Assembly: GCA_002787775.1 (NCBI GenBank)
Contig: PCUW01000054.1
Span: forward strand, 5,099-69,098
Reading direction: 5' to 3'
Origin: Bdellovibrionales bacterium CG12_big_fil_rev_8_21_14_0_65_38_15
GTDB lineage: Bacteria > Bdellovibrionota > Bacteriovoracia > Bacteriovoracales > Bacteriovoracaceae
DNA length: 64,000 bases
Each line of letters opens with the position of its first letter. The first letter of the stretch is position 1. Positions 27,334-36,233 of the stretch are shown here, in pieces. Below the pieces are notes generated by a model. It did not search any database and had not been told where the DNA came from. It saw only the letters and a list, made by a program, of their open reading frames with translations. The translations under genes and the position numbers were made by a program.

Positions 27334-27362
27334 TTGCCAACTGGCCACTAGAAGTCTAAAAA
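27334..27362 (+). promoter_or_regulatory. Candidate sigma70-type promoter of rpsT
   Basis: TTGCCA (27334-27339), a 17-nt spacer, then TAAAAA (27357-27362), about 48 bases before the rpsT start. Five of six and four of six consensus matches. Prediction by eye only. Confidence 0.45.
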
Positions 27363-27410
27363 TGGGCTTCGATTTTTGTTAACACAAGTGAATGTGAGTG
27401 AGGAGTCCCC

Positions 27411-27671
27411 GTGGCAACCCATAAGTCTGCTAAAAAACGCGCCCGTCAAACTATTGTACGTACTGCACGTAACAAAACTAAAACTAGCTCTGCTCGTAGT
27501 GCAATTAAGAAAATTCGCGCTGCTATCGTAGAAAACGACAAGACAACAGCTGCTACTTTATTAGTAACTGCTCAAAGACTTCTTGATCGTTTGGCTAAGA
27601 CTGGTGTTATTAAAGCTAACGCTGCTGCTCGTAAGACTAGCCGTTTAGCTCAACAAATTAACAAACTCTAA
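27411..27671 (+). CDS. rpsT: 30S ribosomal protein S20
   Basis: 86 aa, Lys/Arg/Ala-rich: ATHKSAKKRARQTIVRTARN, the usual S20 start, then AARKTSRLAQQINKL at the end. It initiates at GTG with GAGGAG upstream, consistent with the GTG/UUG starts often used by S20 genes for autoregulation. Monocistronic, with a promoter candidate upstream and two hairpins downstream. Confidence 0.96.
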   Translation: MATHKSAKKRARQTIVRTARNKTKTSSARSAIKKIRAAIVENDKTTAATLLVTAQRLLDRLAKTGVIKANAAARKTSRLAQQINKL

Positions 27672-27728
27672 AATCTTTCGATTTTAGTTTTTATATTGAA
27701 AGCGCGCTCGTTGAGTGCGCTTTTTTCG
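27668..27728 (+). terminator. Tandem terminator hairpins after rpsT
   Basis: The first hairpin, 27668-27675 with 27680-27687 (8 bp perfect, loop TTTC), begins at the rpsT stop and is followed by TTTTTAT. The second is built on GAAAGCGC / GTGCGCTTTTTT (27698-27727) and has a clear T6 tract. The second also lies just beyond the convergent holA stop. Confidence 0.85.
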
Positions 27729-27747
27729 TTTCTTCACTGGTTATGTT

Positions 27748-28704
27748 TTAAAGATAAGAAAGATAATCTCTTCTGAGCTGTTCTAACAAGAACGATGATT
27801 TGGATTTAGCTTGTAGCTCATACTCAGAGAACATTGAAATGTAACGTCTTAGATCATCAAGCTTCCATGTTTTAGAAAAGCTTTGAATCCCTTTGTCGTA
27901 TTGAGATGGTTTTGGCTTGGCATCGATATAGCTTGGGTCCGCAATCTTTAATAAATGAGACTGCATGAAAGAGAAGAACATTCTAAGATTATCAAAACCT
28001 AAATTATCGAATCGATTTTCAGCTAAAAAATAACGATAAAAGCTCGTGAAGTCTTTTTTACAAAAAGTTTCCGCTAGTGCGAACTGATCGAGTCGTTTAA
28101 CAGCAATGACTTCTTGAACTTTTGCTAAACTAATATCTGAAATAGGCATCGCCAAAGCGATTTGCTTTAAGGCGGTTGCAAACTCTCCACCCTCTGGCTC
28201 AAGACAAGTTAACAGGTACTGTTTTACATCCCAAGGTAAGCGCATTCCCATTCCATCAGAAAAAAACTCTAGAAGTTTATCCGTAAACCAAAAAGGAATC
28301 GTTGGGATTTTAAAAAAGTGTCCTTCTTGAGTCTTTGAAAATTCTAAAAGAAATTTATCATCGCTTGAAAAGCTTAAGATGAGCTTACCCATTTCCGGAA
28401 CAATCTTATTGTCCAAAAGAAATTTTTTTGTCTTAGCTGACATGCTTTCCGCATGTAAAACTCGATAAGAGGCAGGCTCTCCAAACAGATCACTGCCGAG
28501 TATATTTTCTTCCACCCAATCAGGAGTAACTTCACTTCCAAGAACAGCATGAGGAACTTGGTGGGGCTTAGTTGCTAAATAACGAGAGTAGAGAACTTTC
28601 TCAACGAAAGGATCGTAGCAGTAGTAGGCACATAGATCAGCCGAATCAGGAATGAATCCTGAATGGTTTTTAGCATAATCCCAAGGTGTCCACTTAGAAA
28701 GCAT
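27748..28704 (-). CDS. holA: DNA polymerase III delta subunit-like (HolA)
   Basis: About 318 aa; ATG at 28704 (MLSKWTPWDYAKN) overlaps the lptE 3' end by 11 bases. The identification rests on context (lptE-holA, as in E. coli) together with helical collar-like sequence: LLTCLEPEGGEFATALKQIALAM, then FYRYFLAENRFDNLGFDNLRMFFSFM and a C-terminal DLRRYISMFSEYELQAKS. The N-terminal ATPase-like part is very divergent, as is usual for delta. It would load the sliding clamp. Moderately sure. Confidence 0.65.
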   Translation of the reverse strand: MLSKWTPWDYAKNHSGFIPDSADLCAYYCYDPFVEKVLYSRYLATKPHQVPHAVLGSEVTPDWVEENILGSDLFGEPASYRVLHAESMSAKTKKFLLDNKIVPEMGKLILSFSSDDKFLLEFSKTQEGHFFKIPTIPFWFTDKLLEFFSDGMGMRLPWDVKQYLLTCLEPEGGEFATALKQIALAMPISDISLAKVQEVIAVKRLDQFALAETFCKKDFTSFYRYFLAENRFDNLGFDNLRMFFSFMQSHLLKIADPSYIDAKPKPSQYDKGIQSFSKTWKLDDLRRYISMFSEYELQAKSKSSFLLEQLRRDYLSYL

Positions 28705-29362
28705 TGAGTACGACGTCCTTAAATTGTTGCGCCAACGACTTTGAGCCGTCTTGAAGAGCACGCTCTAAGATCGCTTTGTTTTTAGTCATGTTAACAAGGC
28801 CTGGAGAATCAATTGTTTCAGTGCCAGCAACAACTCTTGTAAAGCTAGCTTGAAAAGCAAGGGATTGATTCATCAGCATTTTCGGGTGATTCATCATCAA
28901 ATTATTAAGCTCACTCTTGGCAAGTTCAACATCCTGACGTCTTGGATTTTTAATCAAAATAAAACGGACATTTAGATTGAGACTTGAACCTGTAGGAACA
29001 TAGAATTCTTTACGATTACCAAGGGAGGCTTTCAAATCGGAAGTAGTAAATTGTCGCTCTGTCGTTTGAATTAATTCAGCTAATTGTTGGGTAGACTCAA
29101 CAAAACCAACAAGAATTGCGTCGTTAGAAAGATCTTCACCTGAAGTCACTTTTAAGCCTGGGTAACTAGACAGGAGAAAGTTGATTTCCTTAGTAACCAT
29201 AGCCCCGACATTAGGCACAGGAGTCTTATTAATAAACATAGGGACGCTAATAGAGCGAATTCCATGAATAGCTAATGGGTTATCATTTTCAACGAATTGA
29301 TAACCTGAACATGAGCTCAGAATCAGAGTAAAAAATAGCAGCAAAGATGTTTTTATCGCCAT
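28694..29362 (-). CDS. lptE: LPS-assembly lipoprotein LptE-like
   Basis: About 222 aa from ATG 29362, starting MAIKTSLLLFFTLILSSCSG with lipobox LSSC followed by the typical CSGYQF (LptE proteins start CGYxL/F after the Cys). SISVPMFINKTPVPNVG matches the conserved strand of the family (I.vp.F.N.t..p.l). It would be the outer-membrane plug of the LptD LPS translocon. It is followed by holA with an overlap and diverges from the DciA-like gene. Confidence 0.8.
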   Translation of the reverse strand: MAIKTSLLLFFTLILSSCSGYQFVENDNPLAIHGIRSISVPMFINKTPVPNVGAMVTKEINFLLSSYPGLKVTSGEDLSNDAILVGFVESTQQLAELIQTTERQFTTSDLKASLGNRKEFYVPTGSSLNLNVRFILIKNPRRQDVELAKSELNNLMMNHPKMLMNQSLAFQASFTRVVAGTETIDSPGLVNMTKNKAILERALQDGSKSLAQQFKDVVLNAF

Positions 29363-29427
29363 AAAAAGAATATAGTACATTCAAACGATGGCGGCAAAAT
29401 AACACCCAGCGACGTAGAGAATTATCC

Positions 29428-29982
29428 ATGGCACTCAAAGGCCTCTCAAATTTTCTTAAAGAATTTAATAGCTATAAGAAAGACAATTCTTATAACAAGA
29501 CTGACTTATCCAAAAAGAGAAATTCGAACGCCTTAGAAGTCTTTGATTTCTTGTCATTAGTTAAAATATGGCCTGAGATCGTTGGTCCTAAACTCTCCAA
29601 TCACACTCTACCAGTTAAAAATTCTCGCGGTGTATTAACAGTTCTAACCGATCATCCTGCCTACGGACAGGAACTGAGCTTTTTACAAACGGTCTTAATT
29701 AAGAAAATTGAGTCTTATTTTCCTAGTCTAAAAAACAAAATTCAACGACTGCTTTTTCAAAATGATCCGATGTTTTTCAAGACTAAAACAGACATGATGG
29801 CAAAGCTTTCAAAAGCTAAACCTACTAATAACCAAAGTGAAGATCAAAAAAAGAAGTATCACCCTCATTCACCTGAGGTTAAAGCCGTAAAAGCAGAAGC
29901 TCTTGAAAATTTCGCTCATATTCAAGATGAAGAAATTAAAAATTCATTAATGTCATTGTATGTACAAATGAAGCTTAGATAG
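29428..29982 (+). CDS. DUF721/DciA-like protein
   Basis: 184 aa. The core (residues about 45-115) fits DUF721/DciA: WPEIVGPKLSNHTLPV, RGVLTVLTDHPAYGQELSFL, then KKIESYFPSLKNKIQRLLF. DciA is the replicative-helicase loader in bacteria without DnaC/DnaI. The short N-terminal and basic C-terminal extensions have no recognised domain. Its 3' end overlaps the convergent gene by 8 bases. It diverges from lptE-holA, so two replication-linked genes sit side by side. Confidence 0.75.
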   Translation: MALKGLSNFLKEFNSYKKDNSYNKTDLSKKRNSNALEVFDFLSLVKIWPEIVGPKLSNHTLPVKNSRGVLTVLTDHPAYGQELSFLQTVLIKKIESYFPSLKNKIQRLLFQNDPMFFKTKTDMMAKLSKAKPTNNQSEDQKKKYHPHSPEVKAVKAEALENFAHIQDEEIKNSLMSLYVQMKLR

Positions 29983-31243
29983 GTTGCTTAAACGGATCAA
30001 GCGCATACCACCATAAATAATTTCGATCCTCATCACCTAAAACCAGTAAATGATAAAGTGAATAGTCGACATGCTTTCCAGCACTTAATAATCTAAAGTA
30101 ATAATCTCTTTTTAGTTTAAATAGAACTTTTGTTGGAATGATTTTTTTTTCATCAAGATGTCTTCTAATGATTGCATTTTCAGCAAGTCTTACAACAAGC
30201 TCTTTCATATAGTCTTCTTCAAGATCATTGATACGTTTAATAGAATTTATAATATCTTGTCTTAATGTTTCATCGTTTGGCATCCAATCACTAAACATCC
30301 ATAGGTCATGATCATTCCACTGAGTAATTTTTTTGCGTTCAATTAATTTTAAATTTATATCTGTCATCTCAGAAGTTGAAACTCGCCCTGATAACTGGGA
30401 AAACCAAAACGCTGGAAACAAAGGCGCATACCAAGGAGACTTCACAATCTCTCTAAGATCGTTAAGACTCCAGTCGGTATTCATTTCGTCAAATAGTTTA
30501 GGAAGCTTTGATTCATCAATAAATTGTGAAACTCGTGTAATAAAGGCTTTAGCCAGAATTTTATCTTTTAAGTTTTTTACAATCCCGAGTAATAAATCAT
30601 CTACAGAGTTCCAAGTATCATCGCTAAGTGGGATATCTATTCCATAAAAAGGAAGAACTCGTGGCTCCCAATGAATAACTTCTTCAATGAGACCTTTAAT
30701 TTGTGAAAAATTGCTAGATTCTTTAGCTAGCAAAAGAAAGCCAAATTTTTTCAGAAGTCCTTGTGGCAAGAGCTCTAAGTTTCTGGAAAATTCTTGCAAT
30801 AACAGCCCATCTTTAGATTTATTTTCACTCGGTTTAAAATTCAGAATTTTTTCTATGATCCCTCTTAGGACAATCACTTTTTGATAATGTGTATTTCTTG
30901 TCTCAATAATAGATTTAATCGAACTTACTTCAGATTTTTTTATACCCATACTATCAATCATGGCTGACCATTGTGACGTTGGTGAATTAGCCACCATCCA
31001 ACGTTGTTTCATTGATGCAGACATTTTTGATAAGCATTGATCGTACCAAATCCCCCACTTGTCATGCTTTTGAGAATTTCTATCGTAAGTACTTTGTAGG
31101 GCCGCAAATTCTTGTCTGAATGTTAAAGTACAGATTCCTTCTGGCGGATCGAACTTTTCTGTTTGTAATACAAAGCCGCTTTCACTGGTGACAGCGATGA
31201 TAGAACCTTTATCATTTTCTAAATTATTAAAACTTAAAGAACT
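29975..31243 (-). CDS. C-terminal part of GYF-TM protein, separated by a frameshift
   Basis: Open frame of 422 codons running from the A9 tract to the stop at 29975. Its first ATG is at 31024, 73 codons in, with no Shine-Dalgarno, and there is no ATG/GTG/TTG before it. The translated segment upstream of that ATG looks genuinely coding (IIAVTSESGFVLQTEKFDPP, EFAALQSTYDRNSQKHDKWG). It is in the -1 frame relative to the preceding gene at 31234-32115. The sequence is Trp-rich, mostly helical and unrecognised (SPWYAPLFPAFWFSQL, YLWWYALDPF). If joined it would be the periplasmic domain of a protein of about 713 aa. It could instead be expressed separately from 31024, or be a decayed remnant. Confidence 0.65.
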   Translation of the reverse strand, partial: SSLSFNNLENDKGSIIAVTSESGFVLQTEKFDPPEGICTLTFRQEFAALQSTYDRNSQKHDKWGIWYDQCLSKMSASMKQRWMVANSPTSQWSAMIDSMGIKKSEVSSIKSIIETRNTHYQKVIVLRGIIEKILNFKPSENKSKDGLLLQEFSRNLELLPQGLLKKFGFLLLAKESSNFSQIKGLIEEVIHWEPRVLPFYGIDIPLSDDTWNSVDDLLLGIVKNLKDKILAKAFITRVSQFIDESKLPKLFDEMNTDWSLNDLREIVKSPWYAPLFPAFWFSQLSGRVSTSEMTDINLKLIERKKITQWNDHDLWMFSDWMPNDETLRQDIINSIKRINDLEEDYMKELVVRLAENAIIRRHLDEKKIIPTKVLFKLKRDYYFRLLSAGKHVDYSLYHLLVLGDEDRNYLWWYALDPFKQPI

Positions 31244-32115
31244 TTTTTTTTACTGGCGGAAGTTAAAATCGCATTTTGAGCATGAGCTGAATCCATTAAC
31301 CAAGAAGTTTCAAATCCTGGTAGCGGACGATTTAGTATTGTTTTATAATAATAAACAACACCAATAATCAACATGACAAATAAAGCTAAAAGAATAAAGA
31401 GATAGCGATCATTTTTAGATGCAGTTTTGGTATTTGATTTATGTTTTTTGCCTTTAGTTTTTAGAGTAGGATTTGATTTAGCTTTTGCTTCTTTTAAAAC
31501 AGGCTGCTCTTCTTCATAAACAGGCTCTTGGACACGCTTTGCTGGAATTTTATCTACGCTCTTTGGTGCTGAAGGAATCTCTTCAATCTTCTCAGATTTA
31601 ACTTGCGGCTTTGGCGCTTCAGGTACGGGCTGTGCTTTTGATTCTTGCTTAAGTCCATCTAGAACATTATTGCCAAGCACTAAAGTCATGTCATCGCGTT
31701 CTTCATCTTCTTCATGAGCGTCATCAGGAAGATCTGCTAAAGAGACAGCCATATCTCCCATATCTGGATACTCTAAGTCTTCATCTGATAGTGGTGCAAT
31801 GTCTTCTTCTTCGCGTCTTTCAACTTTAGCTTCAACAGGCTTTGGAGCAGATGTAGGTAATGTATTTGATTTTGCTAAAATTGTAGGAGCTTCAGAGATT
31901 GGATTAAAGTCTTGGGGCTGTCTGTTGTGAATATATTTTTCGACAAGATCAGCTTCTCTAAGAGCAAACCAATAACCGTTACCAGAACTAAGTTCATCTT
32001 CAGCTCGAAGGGAATTCTTATCCATTAGCTCTTGGACTTTATCGATGCTAACAGGACCTAAGATCTGCATTGATCTGGTTCTTATAAGCCAATTTCTTTC
32101 GCTCTTATCGACCAT
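31234..32115 (-). CDS. GYF-like domain, acidic linker and TM protein
   Basis: 293 aa as encoded. The N-terminal GYF_2-like module (about residues 8-60: NWLIRTRSMQILGPVSIDKV...GNGYWFALREADLV) resembles those in the 11632-12432 protein. A long Pro/Glu-rich, then Lys-rich linker (70-235) precedes one transmembrane helix at about 238-258 (FILLALFVMLIIGVVYYY). Only 32 residues follow before a stop located just after a nine-A run. Frame analysis suggests the protein originally continued for another 422 residues. It is last in the alr-mla gene string, 14 bases after mlaD. Confidence 0.7.
   Translation of the reverse strand: MVDKSERNWLIRTRSMQILGPVSIDKVQELMDKNSLRAEDELSSGNGYWFALREADLVEKYIHNRQPQDFNPISEAPTILAKSNTLPTSAPKPVEAKVERREEEDIAPLSDEDLEYPDMGDMAVSLADLPDDAHEEDEERDDMTLVLGNNVLDGLKQESKAQPVPEAPKPQVKSEKIEEIPSAPKSVDKIPAKRVQEPVYEEEQPVLKEAKAKSNPTLKTKGKKHKSNTKTASKNDRYLFILLALFVMLIIGVVYYYKTILNRPLPGFETSWLMDSAHAQNAILTSASKKKVL
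31243..31251 (-). other. Nine-A slippery tract at a -1 frame junction
   Basis: On the coding (minus) strand the codons read AGT AAA AAA AAA GTT CTT TAA. Slippage by -1, or one extra A in the mRNA, gives AAA AGT TCT TTA and continues open for 422 codons. A9 homopolymers are good substrates for transcriptional slippage and are also hot spots for indels and sequencing error. Confidence 0.7.
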
Positions 32116-32129
32116 TAAACTTTTACCAT

Positions 32130-33503
32130 CTAGTTAATAAAGAATGCGATGAGACCACGAAGATCTTCATCATTAAATCTTAAGCCTGCGCTTAAGGTTC
32201 CACTTCTATTATTTTCAAGTGAGTCTTCCATAGCCACACGTGCGTAGAAAACATTCCATAATTGTTGCTCTAAGCTAACTCTAAGATTAATTCCAATTTC
32301 TTTTCGATAATCAAAGGCTTCAAGCTTAAAGCGAGTGCCCCAACTTCTAATATCGTAGTCGATCCCCATACCACCGGTACTTTCAATGATACCGCCTCTA
32401 AATGTCCATGGCCCAAGGATACGTCCAATTTGGATATTAAAGCGATAAGTCTCTCGGTCTCGCTCAAGCCTATTCTCTGTTGTTTGCACACCATTTACTG
32501 TAGAGATAATTGTTCTTTCTTTATCTGGACCAATTTCAGAAGTAACTAGCCCCAAGAGATAAAAGCGCTCTGGTGCTGGAAAGATTTTTAAACCAATAGT
32601 ACTTTCGCTACCATAAACAGAATTGGCTCCAGTAAAGATTTCAAGTTCTGTACGAATAGCATCAACTCTACCCATCAATCTTTGAACTCCTGACAAAGTA
32701 TTTTTAACTTCATCAGCGATTTCTTCTTCAACTAGAAGTTTACCAACCGTACCCTTACCAGCTTTAACGTCTGCAACAAGGTTTTTAAGATCCATCGTCA
32801 TGTCATCAACACTTGATAGAATTTTTTTCACTTTTCTTAGAGAACTTTCTGGGTCTTGTTGATTTGTTTCATTGGCAAGTTCATTTGAAAACTTTCCAAG
32901 ATCAGCAATCATTTTATTAAGCTTAGCCTCGTTGCCAGTTAAAACATTTTTCAAAGAGGCCGTAGCATCACGAGCATTGATAACCATCTCGTCGACGTTT
33001 TCCATAATACGTTTAAGGGCTGGTCTTTCACCCTCTGGAGCAAGTGAATCCTTAATACTTTTAGTGATCACTTTTACGTCTTGAAGAACATCAGAAGCAT
33101 CTTTTACAAGATTTTCCATGCCGCCTGCTTCTTCTGCGATTAAAAAGCCCATTGAATCAAGACGATCGTCACCTTTACCAACAGAGATCTCTAAATATTT
33201 GTCGCCAAGAAAGCCAACCGTTTTAATTTTTAATTTAGAGTCTGATGGGATTTTAATATTTTCAAGAACTTCAAAATTGATAAGGGCTTGGTTTCCTGTT
33301 AGCTCGATATTTTTAATTCGACCGGCATTAATACCAGCAACTTTGATTGGAGTTTTTGGGAAAATACCAGATGCATCTGAAACGATTGTTCTATAAGGAA
33401 TATAATCACCAAAACCAGATTGGTTTGACGTGATTTTAAATGACATAACGACAATCGAAGCCAATGTCGCTAAGGCCATCAGGCCAACTTTAAACTCATT
33501 CAC
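32130..33503 (-). CDS. mlaD: MlaD-like MCE-domain lipid transport protein
   Basis: 457 aa. An N-terminal anchor (FKVGLMALATLASIVVMSF) precedes an MCE domain at about residues 35-115 (VSDASGIFPKTPIKVAGINAGRIKNIEL, VGFLGDKYLEISVG). A helical region (120-270) and a beta-rich C-terminal half (porin-like strands ending in a terminal Asn after IAFF) follow. E. coli MlaD is only about 180 aa, so this is the long MCE form. Start: GTG at 33503 with AAGGA upstream. It follows mlaE and mlaF and should move phospholipids between the inner and outer membranes. Confidence 0.88.
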   Translation of the reverse strand: MNEFKVGLMALATLASIVVMSFKITSNQSGFGDYIPYRTIVSDASGIFPKTPIKVAGINAGRIKNIELTGNQALINFEVLENIKIPSDSKLKIKTVGFLGDKYLEISVGKGDDRLDSMGFLIAEEAGGMENLVKDASDVLQDVKVITKSIKDSLAPEGERPALKRIMENVDEMVINARDATASLKNVLTGNEAKLNKMIADLGKFSNELANETNQQDPESSLRKVKKILSSVDDMTMDLKNLVADVKAGKGTVGKLLVEEEIADEVKNTLSGVQRLMGRVDAIRTELEIFTGANSVYGSESTIGLKIFPAPERFYLLGLVTSEIGPDKERTIISTVNGVQTTENRLERDRETYRFNIQIGRILGPWTFRGGIIESTGGMGIDYDIRSWGTRFKLEAFDYRKEIGINLRVSLEQQLWNVFYARVAMEDSLENNRSGTLSAGLRFNDEDLRGLIAFFIN

Positions 33504-33533
33504 TTACAAGCATCCTTGCTTAACAATCAACCC

Positions 33534-34286
33534 TTAAAGGTTAATAAACTCCTGAACCAATTCATTATTCGATTTGGCAAATTCAGCAGCAGGTAAATAC
33601 TCAACAATATTACCACGGTCGAGAAACGCTACATAGTCCGAAATTTGCAATGTTGCTCTTACGTCGTGAGAAATAATAATCGACGTCATTCCTCGGGATA
33701 AATTATTCTTTTGCGTTTCAACAATAAGTTCGTTGACCATTTTTGTCGTAATTGGATCAAGTCCAGTTGTCGGTTCATCATAAAGCATAATATGCGGGTG
33801 AAGGGCCAACGCTCTTGCAAGGCCAACACGCTTTCTCATTCCTCCAGATAGTTCCGATGGGAGTTTATTAAAAGCCACCTCTTGGATATCTACTGAAATT
33901 AAAAGTTTACTAGCGTGATCGTACATTTGCTCTGGCGTCATCTTGGTAAATTCTTTAAGCGGGAACATGACGTTTTCTAGCGCAGTCATTGAATCAAATA
34001 ATGCGGCGTACTGAAAAAGCATTCCGAAATTTCTTCTAAATTCTCGAAGCTGAACTTTATTTAGTTGGGTCAAATCTTGCCCCAACACTTCAATATGGCC
34101 GTGCGTCGGAAGCATTAATCCCAAAATATGTTTGAGCAGCGTCGATTTTCCTGCTCCTGAAAATCCTAAAATCGTTACGATTTTATTTTTAGGAATGATG
34201 AAATCCAAATTATTTAAGACCGTGTGCCCATCAAAAATTTTGGTCACTTTGTTTACTGCAACTGCTCTATCATTTGGATCAATCAT
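33534..34286 (-). CDS. mlaF: MlaF-like ABC transporter ATPase
   Basis: About 250 aa from the ATG at 34286, which forms an ATGA overlap with the mlaE stop (an upstream start at 34349 is rejected). Walker A GFSGAGKSTLLKH, ABC signature LSGGMRKRVGLARAL, Walker B HIMLYDEPTTGLDP and the H-loop IISHDV are all intact. It powers the MlaE permease; genes mlaE-mlaF-mlaD are in order on the minus strand. Confidence 0.93.
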   Translation of the reverse strand: MIDPNDRAVAVNKVTKIFDGHTVLNNLDFIIPKNKIVTILGFSGAGKSTLLKHILGLMLPTHGHIEVLGQDLTQLNKVQLREFRRNFGMLFQYAALFDSMTALENVMFPLKEFTKMTPEQMYDHASKLLISVDIQEVAFNKLPSELSGGMRKRVGLARALALHPHIMLYDEPTTGLDPITTKMVNELIVETQKNNLSRGMTSIIISHDVRATLQISDYVAFLDRGNIVEYLPAAEFAKSNNELVQEFINL

Positions 34287-35098
34287 AAAATTTTCACCAA
34301 AAAGCTGGTTAAAAAATAATCTAAAACGAGAACGGAAATCATTCCCCAAACCACTGCTTGGTTAGTTCCTCGTCCTACCCCTTCAGCTCCCTTCGTTACA
34401 CTAAAGCCAAAGTAAGTGCCGATGACTGAAACGATAAATCCAAAAAAGATCGACTTAATAAAGCCTTGATAAAAATCACTCATATGCATGAACTCACCAA
34501 GTTTTGATAAGTACATTGCTTCATCGATCATCAAAGCCTTTGTTCCAACAAGATAAGATCCGATATTTCCAATAAATAAAAATAAACTTGAAAGCATCGG
34601 CATACAAACTGTTGTGGCTATGATTCTTGGAACGGCGAGATATTGAACACCGTTAATCCCCATCACTTCAAGCGCATCAACTTGTTCAGTCACTTTCATT
34701 GATCCAATTTGAGCTGCCATAGCAGAACCAGCGCGACCAGAAACAATAAGTCCTGTTAAAACAGGAGCAAGCTCTTTGGCCAAAGATAAAGCCACGACAG
34801 GTCCCACAAGGGAATCAACTGAGATTAATTGAAAACCAAAATAAACTTGGTAGGCCATCACCATGCCCGTAAAAGCACCTGACAAACCGACAATTAAAAG
34901 TGATTTATTTCCAATGAAATAGAATTGCTCAAAAACAATTTTCAAACGAAATGGTGGTTTAAACGCCCAATAAAAAACGCGGCCAGTGAAATTCACAATC
35001 AAGCCAAGACCATCGACTGCATCAATAACCTGACGGCCAATCTTTTCGATTCGACGATGGATCCAGCTGCTAGACTGGGGGGAAGCGCTTGTATTCAT
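34283..35098 (-). CDS. mlaE: MlaE-like ABC permease
   Basis: About 271 aa. Family signatures: VGLSGAFTGMVMAYQVYFG, LAKELAPVLTGLIVSGRAGSAMAAQ, TEQVDALEVMGINGVQYLAVPR and about five hydrophobic helices. The frame is open to 35176 inside alr, but the ATG at 35098 (MNTSASPQSSSW) just after the alr stop is more sensible; no strong ribosome site is seen there, so coupling to alr is likely. Confidence 0.9.
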   Translation of the reverse strand: MNTSASPQSSSWIHRRIEKIGRQVIDAVDGLGLIVNFTGRVFYWAFKPPFRLKIVFEQFYFIGNKSLLIVGLSGAFTGMVMAYQVYFGFQLISVDSLVGPVVALSLAKELAPVLTGLIVSGRAGSAMAAQIGSMKVTEQVDALEVMGINGVQYLAVPRIIATTVCMPMLSSLFLFIGNIGSYLVGTKALMIDEAMYLSKLGEFMHMSDFYQGFIKSIFFGFIVSVIGTYFGFSVTKGAEGVGRGTNQAVVWGMISVLVLDYFLTSFLVKIL

Positions 35099-35102
35099 GG
35101 GA

Positions 35103-36230
35103 TTATGGTAGCTTGAAAATTCTAGGAATGCGAACAGACAATTGACAAAAGACTTCGTAAGGAATGGTTTTAGCATTTAAGCAGAACTGATCAAATGCAC
35201 GCGGATCGTCATCCCAAAAAGTCAGCATATCAGATGATCCAATAGAACTATCAACCGGTGCTAACAGCTGAACCATATCCATATTCACTCTACCAACGAC
35301 ATCTAGCTCGACGCTATCTCCCCTTGAGGTTTTAACTGTCATCGAAATTTTCTGGTAGCGATTATTAAAACCATCGCCGTAACCGACAGCGGCAACGATA
35401 AGTAATCCATCACGACTGACTGGAGTTAATCCATAGCCAACCGGATCACCTTTTTTGACCATTCGAGTTTGTAAAACTCGAACTTTTAAGCTTGAAATAA
35501 TTCGACCATCCCAAGCAGACTCAAGTCCAGGCACCAGCGAGCTTGGCCCATAAAGCATCAGTCCTGGTCTGACATGTGAATATTCTAAACCAGTTTTTTG
35601 TTCAATAGCACCGGAGTTTGCCAATGAAGTCGCTTCAATCTGAAGACCGGACGCTTTAATTTCTTTTAAAAGATTAGCGAAACTCTCGAGTTGCCTTTGA
35701 TTATGACCAATCTTGATATCTTGAGACGAGCAAGCGAAATGTGACATGACGTGAGCAATACTATTTCTTCCACTTGCTTTTATTTTTTTACAAATCTCTT
35801 CGATTTTCATGGGATCAAGCCCAAGACGATTCATTCCTGTATTGAATTTGAGATAGAGGGGAAAATTCTTAAAAGTACTATTCGTTAAAAACAAAGAGTG
35901 GTCTTCATCATTAGAAATGACTGGAGTAATTCTAAAATCTTTATAGAAATTTAAGCTTTCAGGATTTTGTAATTGAGTATCTGAAAAAACAATAATTTCA
36001 AACTTACCTTGAAGATTAGTTCGTAGCTCAATCGCTTCTCTAAGGCTTGCAACTCCAAGATAATTTATTTTATTTTCAAGTAAGATACGTGAGATATCGA
36101 CAGCGCCGTGACCATAACCCTGGGCCTTAACCATGGGAATGATTTCTTTAGAGCCTACTATTTTTCTTAGTTTGCTAATATTCTCATGCAAGAGATGACT
36201 ATCGACATAAAGACTGGCGCGCTCAAGCAT
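35103..36230 (-). CDS. alr: Alanine racemase
   Basis: PLP enzyme that makes D-Ala for peptidoglycan. The PLP lysine lies in IPMVKAQGYGHGAV, and the family blocks are visible in HVMSHFACS, LANSGAIEQ, RPGLMLYG, AAVGYGDGFNNRY and GRVNMDMVQLLAPVD. 375 aa, normal length. It starts 3 nt after the stop of the upstream signalling-type gene and runs into mlaE, so the peptidoglycan and lipid-transport genes are co-transcribed. Confidence 0.94.
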   Translation of the reverse strand: MLERASLYVDSHLLHENISKLRKIVGSKEIIPMVKAQGYGHGAVDISRILLENKINYLGVASLREAIELRTNLQGKFEIIVFSDTQLQNPESLNFYKDFRITPVISNDEDHSLFLTNSTFKNFPLYLKFNTGMNRLGLDPMKIEEICKKIKASGRNSIAHVMSHFACSSQDIKIGHNQRQLESFANLLKEIKASGLQIEATSLANSGAIEQKTGLEYSHVRPGLMLYGPSSLVPGLESAWDGRIISSLKVRVLQTRMVKKGDPVGYGLTPVSRDGLLIVAAVGYGDGFNNRYQKISMTVKTSRGDSVELDVVGRVNMDMVQLLAPVDSSIGSSDMLTFWDDDPRAFDQFCLNAKTIPYEVFCQLSVRIPRIFKLP

Positions 36231-36233
36231 GAA

